Source: Neonectria sp. B-13
Taxonomy: Eukaryota > Ascomycota > Sordariomycetes > Hypocreales > Nectriaceae
DNA: 64,000 bases
Assembly (NCBI GenBank): GCA_002682825.1
Contig: NOKP01000025.1
Span: 625,746 to 689,745, forward strand
Reading direction: 5' to 3'
The position numbers and the translations under genes are program-made. Shown piece after piece: positions 1-10,836 of the stretch. The notes under the pieces are model-generated. The model had not been told where the DNA came from, did no database searches, and saw only the letters and a program-made list of their open reading frames with translations. Numbering within the stretch: the first letter of the stretch is position 1; each line of letters opens with the position of its first letter.

Positions 1-1934
1 TCTTCGAGTCTGTTTCTGCTGGTCTTAAGTTTGTTTGCCTGTTTATTCGTTTACAGCCTGTTGACTCTCCAACGACGTGCAAACGAATGGTAACTGCCAC
101 TTGGCATCATCGCCGCGGACAAAGCCACCCGTCTTTGTAGCAATTTGTTCCGACACTCCCGCTCCTCCTCCCGCCTCCTTGCCCCGTCGCTGAACTTGAT
201 TCAACCACATCCCCGCTCTCGTCAGGCCCCCAAATGACGCCGCCGAGAGACGGACGAGCCCCCCCCGGCCCGCGCACCCGAAGAGAGAACTTGGCACCCA
301 AGACGGCATTTTTGCTAAGACAAAACACGTCCCCCATTCCCCCATGTGCTTCATGCAAACCGTGCCAATGGTCACAGCAATGGGGTAGCAAGATCGTCTG
401 TCTCACCTCTCAATGCGCTGGACCTCTCCCTGCCGCGTATCTCGTCAATCCTGGGCCGGCGGCCCTTCCCGGCGTACATTGTAGATAAAGGCGAGGATCG
501 TTGCCATGCCGCGACAAGTCTTTGTCTCTGGCTGAGCGCGTTTGATGGCGAAAAAGCGTGCGAATCTCCCGCCTTTTTGCTTATCTCACAGACATTTTTT
601 GTGAACCAGTTGCCCGCGGAGAAAGAGAGGGTCCATCAATGATTGATCGTCGCCGTTTTACCCATGTCCATGCCGTCCATCGTCCGTCGTCCGTCGTCCG
701 TCGTCCTCTCGTGGCTCTCTCCGTCTCGCCCTACCGGTTGCCAGACCCCCCCCACTGACGGATTCGCACGGACCTCTCGACTGGAAGTTGCAGCGAGATG
801 AATTAGAAACTCTGCCCGAGCGTCTGGGCGTCGGAGCTCGGGTTTCGTACCTGTGTTTGGAATGATGTGGGCATCAAAGAAGAAATCCGTAGCGGAAGTT
901 GGGTGCGGCTGCAAGAACCATGTTGGACCTGGTGGGTTTGGTGGGTTCGGCGCCATGATGATGACGTCGTTTGAGGGCCCTTTCTGGCTTCGTGTGATTG
1001 GCTTCCTGGGACCTGGGCTGGGTCAACTTCTTAAGAATTGATCTTCTTTCGCCTAGCACCACCATCGTCGTCATCGTTATGGGTTGTCACTCGCTTTTCC
1101 CACAACCAAAGTTGACTAACGGACAGGATGGATGGACCCTGGTTTCGCGCTTCGTCTCTTAGGCTCTCCCGACTTGCCCACCTCATTTCCCTGGAGCAGA
1201 ACCGTTTCTGTCCTCCGTCCCATTCCCGCCGCTGATCGTCATCCCCCCGGCCCTCCTATGGCCCGGCGCATTCACATGGAACCCCGCTGGCGACTGGAAG
1301 TGGTCCGATATCTACGTCGATGTGCATCTCATCTCCCTCTTTGGCAGTTTACACTCCGTGCGATATCAACCCCAGACCCAAGAAGGCTCGGCAGACTGAC
1401 GTTCTCTCTCCTGTGGTTGCAACAGCCGGTCCTTGTCACCCAACTTGCCAACCCAAGAATGCAATCCACATAAAGAGTCAGCTGGGCGTGCAATCAAGAT
1501 CTACAACCCCCCCGTTTACCATTCGGAGACTCTTGACGCCCTCATGCTACCGTCACACGAAAGATCGCCTCGTTACCATGTCACGACAAGTTGTTACATA
1601 GTAGGTATCCGCAAATGACGAGATTAAATAACTAAATGGTGTTGTATCCTGGGTAATCTGGTAGGTCGGACGTGGGCTCGCTGTTCTGCACCCAGCAGGG
1701 TGTAGGATATTAGGATCCATCGATGGGGTTGAGCAAATTCAAACCATTAAAAGCAAAGTAGTCCAGACAAAATAGCCCGACCAGCAGGCCTGGAAATTCG
1801 CCCTCGTATATCCCCGTTCCAGGACTTCAGTTGCCAGACCGCTAAGCCTGGCCAGCCCTCTCCATCATGACTTCCTTGTCTTCTGTGTCCACCTTCGCAC
1901 ATTTGTCTTGCCGTGAAGACACCGGGATCGTCGT
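1..1934. other. Intergenic, no supported gene
   Basis: No reading frame here has exon-like composition together with usable splice sites or a recognisable domain. The open frames are short and overlap on both strands. The left part is pyrimidine-rich and could be the leader of a gene lying to the left. It contains a short CCGTCGT tandem repeat, listed separately. The right end must hold the 3' untranslated region of the minus-strand MARVEL-type gene. Confidence 0.6.
681..706. repeat. Short 7-bp tandem repeat (CCGTCGT)
   Basis: About three and a half uninterrupted copies of CCGTCGT lie in intergenic DNA. It is a simple repeat with no evident function. Confidence 0.7.
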
Positions 1935-2625
1935 CTAGACATGCGCGCGGCCAGTGAAGCGTGATCTCGTGTCGCGGTGCCTCCACCAGTAGCCAAACGA
2001 TGCGAGGGCGGCGATCAGCCACAAAAGAGCGCTAGTGAGGTCAACCCACACGGCATTCTTCATGCGCTTGATACCGTTGTCGCCTTCGGCATCCTCATTG
2101 ATGTACATCTGTAGGCACGCGTTAGTTGGGTCGGACAAGTACTTGGAGTCTGCATCTCGCAGGCGTTGACGAATGTCGACAAGCGTTGACGTGCGTTGCA
2201 TGTCTTGACATGCGTTGACATGCGTTGACATGCGTTGACAGGCTTTGAAGTACTGTACATACCTTGCCGAAGATACCAAAGAGAGTGATCCACATCACAA
2301 AGAGGATCGTGTTCCAAATTGCGGCGAAGACTCCGGCCACACGTAGGACAAAGGGGATGAAGTAGAGAACGCAAGTAACTGCCGACAGGGCACCCACAAC
2401 TACGGCGTAAACCTATAACTCACATGTCATTAGCATACGCAAGGCACATTCTCACATCCTCCTTCACCGGGAACTGACCCATTTCGAATCGCTGTATTTG
2501 CCCTGTTGATTCGCGTGGTGCACATCAGTGCCGTAGAGGCCACAGGTCGCGAGGGCGAGGGCGAAGCAGAACAGGTGCAATACCGAGAACAGCACGTAGC
2601 TGACGGCAAAGCCTAGGATTCCCAT
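1935..2625 (-). CDS. Small four-TM membrane protein, MARVEL-like
   Basis: Three exons give 156 residues: 2625-2479, 2412-2263 and 2108-1935, all joined in phase 0, with GTCAGT and GTATGT donors and a CTAAC branch point before the last acceptor. The start is the first ATG (2625). The protein is almost all hydrophobic segments: one at about residues 4-28 just after the start, two in exon 2, and one in exon 3 (LTSALLWLIAALASFGYWW) before a basic Arg-rich tail (WRHRDTRSRFTGRAHV). This size, topology and the sequence style GLYGxDxHHA...KYxDSKWVYAVVVGALS match fungal MARVEL-domain proteins, which are thought to act in membrane apposition or trafficking; the substrate is unknown. Intron 2 is built largely of a decayed 10-bp tandem repeat. 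The family call is from recognition by eye. It faces away from the small zinc-ribbon gene across about 1.6 kb. Confidence 0.85.
2161..2250. repeat. Decayed 10-bp tandem repeat inside an intron
   Basis: Nine consecutive 10-base units can be written in register. Three are identical (TGCGTTGACA at 2211-2240) and the others are related to it. The array fills most of the 154-bp second intron (2109-2262) of the MARVEL-type gene but leaves its donor and branch/acceptor region free. Confidence 0.85.
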
Positions 2626-4184
2626 GGCTACGGTATTTCGCCTCGACAGCTGGGATTGTTTGCGACGAGGAGAGGAGGGGGGGGTGGGGGGCTCGAGTTG
2701 CGATCGCTATTGGCGGTGTGATTGCGGTGCTGAGGTGAGGTTTCTGGTGAAGATGCACGTTAGCAGGTAGGCTTTGGCTGCTGATAAGTTCTTGTTTTCG
2801 ATGCGTTTGAAGCTGTCGCACAGGCTTTGAGCAACAAGGGGAAAGATGATAAAGGGCAAAAGGGGCTGTGAAGAAGGGCTCAGAGGCTGATTGAAGTGTC
2901 TCTTGAGGGAGGGACCTCGGCGAGTCACTCCGTTGACGATGCTCGCTGATTGACAGACAGGTCCTGACCAGAGTGAGGCGACTCGCTTGGGATTGGAAAA
3001 CCCGACAAAATGGACTGCAGCAGGCGGAGTCTGCTTACCTTGCGTATGGATTTTACGAGTTGACCGTCTTTCCTACGGATAGATTTGCGATTGTGATTGT
3101 TGTTGTAGTTCTTGAGGGCGACCGCGACACTTGAATCTAGCGGACTTTAGTGAAAGTGATGACGTCGTTTCCATGGTGGGGCAGCATCGGGACAATCCCT
3201 GATTTTCGCTTGGCCAGTGAGGATCCACCATGGGGTGATGCGAAACGCGATTGGCCACAGCTCGTCACAAGCTTCGCCCAGCTCACATGTTCCAGGCTCC
3301 ATGTGCTGCGACCGCGGGCTTGAACCTTGTATTCCTGAGGTTGCTGCTACACGTGCATCATTGGCTCCAAAGATCAGCCATCAGCCACCGGTGAACCAAA
3401 CGCGGCGGAAGGTGAAGTGGAAGTGGAAGTGGAAGTGAGGCATCGTCGAGCGAGGCGGCTTCGAGCTACTCCGTTAGTTGAGGCTGGGACGGTGGCTCAT
3501 CGGGGAGACCGTAGGAAGAGTATTCGTCTCTTGAAAGCGGCGTTGCCTTACATTGCCTTGCCCCAGTAGCACTGGAGCCGTCTTACCAACTCAAGGCGGC
3601 GTCTTCTTTTTTCCAGGCAGCGTCTTGCTCGCCGCCTCACCGTCCAGACAGACACGGGTCTGAGAGCTAGGAAATAACGGGGCAGCGTTGTGCCCAACTT
3701 CGCCAGGGCTGTGTGTGGCGGGAGACACAAAGGAAGCCTTAGGAGTTGAAACTTCCCACCAAAACCCAGGTTGTGCTCCCCTTTGCCCCGCTAACATTTA
3801 GACTACGCCTTGAAATTTAGGATTTCCCCATCGTCCCTCACCGAGGACAGACCTAGTGTCACAACTCACCACCGTGAGTAGCCACTCAACGACGACCTTC
3901 AAGGCGTCGGATACAGTTCCAACTGCGCACGCCGATGAGGCACTGCCATGGCATTTACAAGGCGGAATGTAGTTGTTGCTGTTGTCGAGGACGGGCACGA
4001 AAAATAATATAAGCCCTCGCGCATCCGTAACGATGAAGTCTTTTAGAAACACCATCACAATCTCGATTCCTCATCATCAGTCTCATGCCCATATTCTCAC
4101 ACTCATATCTTCATACTCTATCCTCAAACTCCATCCTCAAACTCTATCCTGTCAGTCTTTTGCTCTGACACTCGTTCTATCAAC
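2626..4184. other. Intergenic, divergent promoter region
   Basis: About 1.56 kb lies between the start of the MARVEL-type gene (-) and the start of the small cysteine-rich gene (+). It should contain both promoters. A GGAAGT-type hexanucleotide repeat is present near 3412-3438. The last 150 bases before 4185 are a pyrimidine-rich leader with repeated ACTCTATCCTC-like phrases, as expected of a fungal 5' untranslated region. No other gene was found. Confidence 0.6.
3412..3438. repeat. GGAAGT hexanucleotide microsatellite
   Basis: About four direct copies of GGAAGT lie in intergenic DNA. No function is evident. Confidence 0.7.
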
Positions 4185-4480
4185 ATGGCCGCCACCAACT
4201 AGTGAGTCTCCATTCCTATCATCTGTTCCCGAAACAGCTAAACTAACAAGCCCGCAGCCACGACTCCACCACCGGCCGGCGCCAGGTCAAGCTCTCAAAC
4301 AACCAAGCGGCTCCCCGCCTTTGGCAATGTGTAAGTTGCCTACGCTCCCAACCCTGAATTCCATAATTGTTAACACTCTCTCAGTGCAACTGCAACCAGG
4401 GATGGTTTTCCGTCCAACTGCACGTTATTTGTCCCTCTTGCCAGTGGGGGCGCTGCGGCAACTGCGGGTACTCCCACTAG
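4185..4480 (+). CDS. Small Cys-rich zinc-ribbon-like protein, 61 aa
   Basis: Three tiny exons give a 61-residue protein: 4185-4201, 4258-4330 and 4385-4480. Donors are GTGAGT and GTAAGT; acceptors are CGCAG and CTCAG, with a CTAAC branch site in the first intron; the phases agree. The first 29 residues are polar and basic (TTGRRQVKLS...). The rest is dense in Cys: C30, C31, C33, C46, C49, C54 and C57, with H43 and H61. The CxC...CxxC...CxxC spacing fits a compact zinc-binding fold. There is no signal peptide, so a cytosolic or nuclear location is expected, not a secreted disulphide-rich effector. I do not recognise a named family. It escapes single-frame ORF searches because no exon exceeds 96 bases. 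Support is intron phase agreement, strict Cys spacing and a typical leader upstream; a non-coding reading remains possible. Confidence 0.7.
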
Positions 4481-5119
4481 ATAGATGGCTCTCGGCTTCA
4501 TCGCACGCACCAACCAGAGACGCGAACCGGCAACTTTCTCGTACAACTACCACTTCGCGCGAAACCACCTACATGTTCAACAGCACTCTTCACAGAGGAC
4601 TCCAACATAGTACGGATCATGTAACAACAGCATAGAATAGATCTCCTTTGTTTAGATTGTTAGACTATAGACTCCCCTCTGGTTCACTCCAACCACCCCG
4701 CGCAATGCACAAGTCACCCGTGAATCCGACCAAGACAAGCTAAAGACCAGTGAATCCGTGACATCCGGGGATAATAAATTCCTATAAGCCCACCCGGTTT
4801 CCTGACCCAAGGGGTCCTTCCCTATACGCTTTCTCTGTCTCCATCTCCATCTCCAGTGTAAATCTCCTCGCTCGGTATTTCCATCTTTCACGGATCTCGT
4901 CCGCCCACACCACCGTGACAGCATGCCGAGGTACGGAGGTTAAATATCCCCACCCTCCCTCCACCCCCGAAACAATGAAAATGGGCAGATTCGAGCAAAA
5001 AAGCGGTGCATCTTGACCAAACAACATTCGAAAACCCGCCTAAGAAGCCGAATAATTAGCCGCACGCTCTAGTATACTTTGTTAACCCTTAGCCTCCTCG
5101 TAACAACAACCCGGCAGAC
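4481..5119. other. Intergenic, promoter of the phosphatase gene
   Basis: The 640 bases between the 61-residue protein's stop and the phosphatase start hold the former's 3' end and the latter's promoter and leader. CTCCATCTCCATCTCC-type pyrimidine tracts lie near 4836-4856. No further gene is supported. Confidence 0.6.
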
Positions 5120-5974
5120 ATGGCGGACCTCGGCCCCCCCTTCATCCCCGTCGCCGGCCTGCCCAACTTCCGCGACATCGGCGACACCCCGATCGCCGCC
5201 CGGCCCGGCCACGCCATCAAGCCCGGCGTCGTCTTCCGCTCCGCCGAGCCCTCGCGCGTCACCGACGCCGGCGTCGCCGTGCTGCAGCGCCTGCGCATCG
5301 CCCGCGTCTACGACCTCCGGTCCACCATCGAGATCTCCCGCAACTCCACCGGCGTGCGCGAGTGGCCCGGCGCCGTGCGCGTCTTCGCCCCCGTCTTCCT
5401 CGACCAGGACTACGGGCCAGAGGCCATCGCCCTGCGCTTCAATCAGTACTCCCAGGAGGGCACCGAGGGCTTCGTCGAGACCTACCGGTCCATCTGGGAG
5501 GCCGCCGGACCCATGCGCACCATCCTGTCTCACCTCGCGGAGCCCAACCCCGAGCCGCTGTTGCTCCATTGCACCGCCGGCAAGGACCGGACCGGCGTTA
5601 TCGTTGCCGTCATCTTGTCTCTGTGCGGCGTCGACGACGAGACCATTGCCCAAGAGTACAGCCTCACCGAGGTTGGACTGGCTGAGCGGAGGGAAGAGAT
5701 CTTGGCCCACTTGATGCAGAACGAAGCCCTCAGAATGAATCCCGAAGGCGCGAATCGTCTACTTGGAGCCAGGTAAGCCTTCGTTGGACTCGAATATCTC
5801 TGGCGTAAAACCACTGACGACGAGAATAGACCCGAAAACATGCTCGCGGCTATCAAGGCACTGCGCTCTGACTATGGCTCCGTGGAACAGTACGTCCGGA
5901 CCAAGTGTGGCTTGTCGCTGGATGACATCGAACAGCTTCGCAAGAATTTGATCGTGGCCAGCGCGACCAGCTAG
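5120..5974 (+). CDS. Tyrosine/serine protein phosphatase, IphP (DSP-like) family
   Basis: Two exons (5120-5772 and 5830-5974; GTAAGC donor, AATAG acceptor) give 265 residues. The P-loop HCTAGKDRTG holds the catalytic cysteine at residue 151 and the invariant Arg at 157, the CX5R signature of cysteine phosphatases. The Lys-Asp after the Gly is typical of the IphP/LipA-like group, which acts on phosphotyrosine, phosphoserine or phosphoinositides. The N-terminal GLPNFRDIG and VFRSAEPS segments are also family hallmarks. The C-terminal part after the intron is a helical cap. No signal peptide or membrane segment is seen, so it is probably cytosolic. The substrate cannot be told from sequence. Exon 1 has very high third-position G+C, which also opens long meaningless frames on the opposite strand. 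Confidence 0.92.
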
Positions 5975-6160
5975 TTTGATACAACAGAGTAGATAGCACA
6001 TAAGGCAGATATCACATAGCTAAATTCTACGTCACTTACGTACATGGCTTTGGTATTTGGTATTGTACAGTTGCGCCGCTGGTCGGGTGAAGCGTCCCGT
6101 CTTCCCCCGACCCCCAACTCCCGCATCAGGAGACATGACATACATAAGTAGTAATACACT
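5975..6160. other. Convergent 3' ends
   Basis: This short, AT-richer spacer separates the stop codons of the phosphatase (+) and the mitoribosomal gene (-), so it must hold both 3' untranslated regions and poly(A) sites. Confidence 0.7.
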
Positions 6161-7302
6161 TCAAGGAACCGAAGTGGGAATCTTGACCAATCCACGCTTG
6201 CGATCCTCAAACGGTTGGCCATACCGCCAGCCAGTGCCCTTCCTCGACCGTCCATCCCGGCCAACCTTGTCAACGTTGATCTCCTTGAACCGGAACTCGT
6301 ACCGGTCCTGATGCACCCTCTTGGTCATCTTCTCGTCTATACCCCGTTGCCTTAAGATCTTCGTCGCAACCTCGTCCTCCTCCTTCTGAGTGGCTTCTTT
6401 GAAGCTTTGCAGGCTCTCCGCTCGCGTCTTGCCCTTGATTATCTCTCGCTCCATGGTGATGAGCTCCGGCTGGGGCGATCTTACGTCCGCGGACAGCACC
6501 TTATCATGGAACGCGCTGGCGGCATCCTCTCGGGTAAAGTGTCGGGATTCTGAGACTGGAACGAACAGTTGTTGCATCGTGAGGTTGTGAACGTGTACCT
6601 CGTTGATGGGCTCATGAGGCTCATTCTCCTCGCCCTCGCGATATGATGTCTTGGGCAACATCTTCATGACGGCCTTGGCGTAAGGGGTGGCCAATTTCTT
6701 GCCCTGTTAACTTTGTCAGCGCTTGTCCAGAGACTAAAAGTGATGTACAAGTGTGGACAAGTAGTTTGCGCTCAGATATATAACAGTTTCTAACCATGAA
6801 AAATGTCTTCAAGACTAATCGAAATTTTGTATAGTCTCATCATTGCAAAGGGTTGGACATCAAGGTGCGATTGGGAAATAGTACTCACATCCGCTACCCA
6901 TTGTTTCTCGACCTCCTTTAACCGCACCACGGCAGCCACTCTCCTCACATCAACGCCCATCTCGGCTGAGACAGCCTTGAGCGCCTCTCCGCGGTGAGTC
7001 ACCTTCTCCCAGATGAGCTCTCGCGTCGTGCCGTCCAGGACGGGCTGGCTGCGGAACAGCGGGTTGAGCGGAAAGGGCTGATCTTGGAACGGGCCGAGGT
7101 AGTTGGGCGACATAGGAGCCTCCGCCAGGCTGGATCCGGACTGGGATTTGAGCCACTCGTACATGCGCTGGCGACTCTTGCTCATCTTCTCGCGGCATGG
7201 TGTTGTCGTAAAAGTTCGGGCAAAAGGGACCGTCTTGGAGAGCGCGCTGGTGGCATCGAGGCCAGCCAGCGACACCGACGGGGCGCGAACTCGGGGAGGC
7301 AT
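6161..7302 (-). CDS. MRPS35: Mitochondrial small-subunit ribosomal protein mS45 (Mrps35/Bot1-like)
   Basis: Two exons (7302-6889 and 6703-6161; GTGAGT donor, AACAG acceptor, phase 0) give 318 residues. The first 40 residues are rich in Arg, Ser and Thr with few acids and end in RTFTTT, typical of a cleaved mitochondrial presequence. The mature part starts with a basic KSRQRMYEWLKS helix, then a YLGPFQDQPFPLNPLFRSQPVL segment and a helix ending in KEVEKQWVAD, features of the fungal Bot1/mS45 family of the mitochondrial 37S subunit. Exon 2 is charged and helical and ends in a basic KGTGWRYGQPFEDRKRG tail suited to rRNA contact. The role is structural in mitochondrial translation. Identification is by family recognition. 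The 185-bp intron is the longest in this part of the window. Confidence 0.85.
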
Positions 7303-8112
7303 GATTACAGCAGCTCTAGTCGAACCTCGTGCTGCATTACATGCAACCCAGGGCCAATTGAGCGTAATTGGCTTGGCTGAGCTCGGCGTCGAGTCAGGGA
7401 GTTAAGACGGTTGATGGAGGTGAGGTGTTGCTTGTTGGAGTAGTAGCAATTTTTCAGCGTACCCGGGAAAATTAATCACCCGAATGCCGGAACGCGACGA
7501 GCTCCACGCTCCAACCACCCCACCACCCAACCCACCTGTGCTGGAAGCCAGCCTGGGCTGAGCTTGGTCTGGTCACAGGATTTATTCTTGCAATATGATA
7601 GTCTCTACGGAACGATGTCGAGCAGCAGAGTAAACAATACGAGACTACACGTCTGGTATGAGACAGAAATTCACATTGATCAAGTCTCCAGTAAGGTAAT
7701 TATTTAAATATTTAAAATGGAGCTTTCGACACGTAAAGTTCGTATTCTTCTTCACTAGCACCATCCCTCGTCATCTGCCCAGCCATCATACTGCGCATGC
7801 CCCAGCCCTCTCCGGAAATTACGTGATACCTAAATCCAGAGCTTCATTACGTGTGTACATCGTATGTGGCCTTCCAAACACATAACCGATGCTTGTCCAA
7901 TGAATCACAAAAGTGTGAAGAGACGAGCCGGTTGACCGAAGCTATCACCCTTGACCCAAGTAGAGGAGAGTCTGAGGATTGCTTCCAACCCAGCAATTTG
8001 TCATGAATAAGAGCCAGGATGTGATAGATAGGAGATAACCAGACCCTGAATTGGTCTGTGTTGGTGGATTGAGGGTCGTATGGCTCTTCAAAAGCGGTTG
8101 TTGAATAGGTCA
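7303..8112. other. Intergenic between mS45 and SSK1
   Basis: About 810 bases contain the mS45 promoter and leader (right of 7302) and the SSK1 3' end (left of 8113). An AT-rich patch with TATTTAAATATTTAAAA lies near 7701-7717. No gene is supported. Confidence 0.6.
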
Positions 8113-10836
8113 TCAGGACAAAGACTGCTTATTCTTCTTTGACTTGACCTTCGCAGCAGCCGCAGCAGCCTTCTTAGCAGCCTCATTTTCCTCAGCTTCC
8201 TGAGAAATGATCTTCCACTTTCGCCAGCCGTCGAAGTCGATTAGGGCTTGCATACAGCCCCATTCCATGACTTTTCTTTCCAGCCAAACGAAGTTGACAG
8301 GCTAAACGTTTAGTTAGTCTTCTACGCTTTTTCGTTGCGGTGACGTTGGTTGGCTGGTACATACCTTGGTTAAGAAGTCGTTGCAGCCCGCGGCCAGAGC
8401 TTCGTGTCTGTCGCTCTGCAAAGAGCTGGCGGTCAAGGCCACAATAATGACTGGGCTCATGAATAGAGCCAGGTTTTCAAGCCTGTCCTGCTCCTTCAGT
8501 TCATCGGTGATCTCCTCCTCAGGCAGGCCGCTGCTTGGAGTGGAAGAGAAAACGCCAATAGAGTTGACTCTCTCCAATCGCCGGATCTCCCTTGTGGCCT
8601 CGAGACCGTTCATGATTGGCAGCTGAATATCCATCAAAACGAGATGGAAGCCACCAGTCCTCCACTTCTTGACGGCATCTCGGCCGTTCATGGCAGACTG
8701 CCACCGCACCTTCAAGCGCTTCACAAAGGCTTCTAGGAGCTTCAGGTTGATTGGGTTGTCTTCGACAATGAGGACGTTGATAGGGGGAACGCCGCCATTG
8801 AGCATACCAGGCGGTAGACTTGGATGCTCCGAATTCTTCTTGGTCTTTTTTACACGACTAACGGAGGGTCGAGGCGACGAGATTCTGGCTGGAGGGGTCG
8901 AGGCCTGGGCCTGGGAGGGTTCAGGAGCTGGAGGGGTCGGGAGAGGAGGAGCGACAGGAGGAGGCATGCCAGTGACTTCTGAGGAATTTGAATGAGTTCG
9001 GACATGTGGCAGCCGAGGATTGAAGTGCTGCGTACCGTGGGTATTGGCGCCGTGGGTGGTGGAGGAGGCAGGTGCACCGTTGGCTAGAATCGTGGGTGAC
9101 GAAGTATGGGTTCGACCGAGCCTGGGACGTTCAGGGCGTTCACGGTAGGTGCGTGATGACCTCCCGCCTCCCGGCGACGGAATGAGAGGGAGCTGGCCGG
9201 TGCCAAGGATTGCAATTGAGTGTGGCGCTTGTGAGTTCCCATGCACTGGGACTGCGACTGGAGGATGGGGAGAGACTCCGGCGTTAACGGGAGGAAAGTA
9301 GCCTTCTCCGGTTTCTGACGGTCGCACCTCGTCGTTAGGATAGGCGTGAGAGACGTGTGTAACCGGGTGGGGCGAGGCTTTGGGGGCGCGGCGAGGGACA
9401 TCGATGACGAGAGCCTCGTCGATGGTCTGGCCACCGGGGAAGTAGGCGTCCAAGGTACGACCCATGGGCTCTTCGGGCCCTAGGAGGCGGTCCTTGGGCT
9501 GGTCGCGGGGGCAGATGCGGATGTTGAGGTCGGGGGAGTCGAAGGTGCGGCCGAGGGAGTTGGCATACTTGCGCAGGATCATATCCCGAACATCGTCGAC
9601 AAGGTCGTCCTCGTTGATGGTGACAAGGGTTGGGGATGCATGCGGGCGCTTGACCCAGATCTTGCGGGTGACCATGTTGGCGTCGATGGGGAGCAGCAGC
9701 GAGGGGTCGAGGCCGGAGTCAGTCGGGAGTGGACTGTGGAGGAGGGTCTTGATCAAGGCCGACTGGCGGTTGGAGAGAAGGCTTTGACGGCGAGGCGGGC
9801 CGGGCGGCCGGGCGGCCGGCGACGAAGAGGAGGACGAGAGGGTTCTGGCAGGCGGAAGGCCGGGGGACGGAGCAAGGTTGACGGCCGGAGTTGTCGCGGT
9901 TGTCGCAATTTTTGGATTGACAGAGGGTGGTGGGATTGCACTGAAGAGAGCGAAGCCGGGACTCAGCGGGTCGTCATGGTCGCGCGCGTCAGGCTGGGCA
10001 TCGACGTCGACGTCAGCGTCGGATTGCGGAGCCGGGGACGACGAGGTGTCGTTCGAGCTGTCCTCGTGGATGCGACCGAGGTTCGAGTTGGATGGGCGGG
10101 CGCGCGGCCGGGTGGGCGAGGAGGATGGCGATGGGTCGGGGGAGTGAGTTGGTGAAGTGCTAGAGTTTGGCTGCGTTTGAAGTTGAGGCTGTGGCGGAAC
10201 GTGCCAAGAAGTTTGCAGATCGTTGCCCAGGTGGTCGTTAGGGGCCAAGCCGCCGCGGCTCTGCCAGGGACCAGGCGGTTTTAGCGGGTTGTTTGGGTTG
10301 TCGGGCGCTGTCTCCGCCGCTGTATCAGCCGCTGTCGGCACATGTGCAGCGGGTGGGACCGCCTGTGTGGACGTGGATGAAACGGGAGTTGCTTGTGGTT
10401 CCGTTGACTTTGATTGTGCTCGGGTCGATTCCCTTTCCTTGTTACATCTGGTGGTAGCATCATCAGTGCCGTCGGCGCCTGCCTGGCGGTGATGCTGGCG
10501 CGAGCCATCAGACTGAGCGTCCTTGATGAGGTTCGGATCCAGTGGGCTGCCATCGAAACTCGAGCTTCCAGGCGTGGCGCGGGTCTGACTGACAGCTCGG
10601 CGAGACGTCGAATGGCCACGGTCCTGGTGGTCACGAGTGTCGTCGTGTTCTCGGTCGCCATGGGCTTCGCTGTGGCTTTGATCGCGTCCTCGATGCCAAT
10701 CCCAGCGATGGCGGCTCCCGAGGGACGAGGTATCTGCGACGCTCTGGGCCGACGAAGTCAGCGAGGAAGCCGTAGCCGAGTGCCGTCGCTTCGAGAACTT
10801 TGCTCTCAGGCGTGAGGCAATGTCGGTGGCGCCCAT
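8113..10836 (-). CDS. SSK1: Response regulator SSK1 of the HOG osmosensing pathway
   Basis: Two exons (10836-8365 and 8301-8113; GTATGT donor, TTTAG acceptor, phase 0) give 886 residues. The first 650 or so residues are low complexity, rich in Ser, Pro, Thr and His. A receiver domain follows: INVLIVEDNPINLKLLEAF with the acidic pair, the phospho-acceptor Asp at residue 736 in LVLMDIQLP, a conserved Thr in VALTAS and the Lys in FLTK. As in other Ssk1 proteins, the receiver has an insertion (residues about 757-785) between helix and strand. Exon 2 encodes the Ssk1-diagnostic tail PVNFVWLERKVMEWGCMQAL, then an Ala-Lys-rich coiled end. In the two-component phosphorelay it receives phosphate from a Ypd1-type protein; the unphosphorylated form activates the Ssk2-type MAPKKK. 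Start: first ATG of the open frame, followed by a basic Arg-Lys stretch. Confidence 0.95.

Noticed and set aside
5069..5710. 213-codon minus-strand frame opposite the phosphatase
   Set aside because: Shadow of a strongly G+C3-biased exon; the sense strand has the complete CX5R enzyme.
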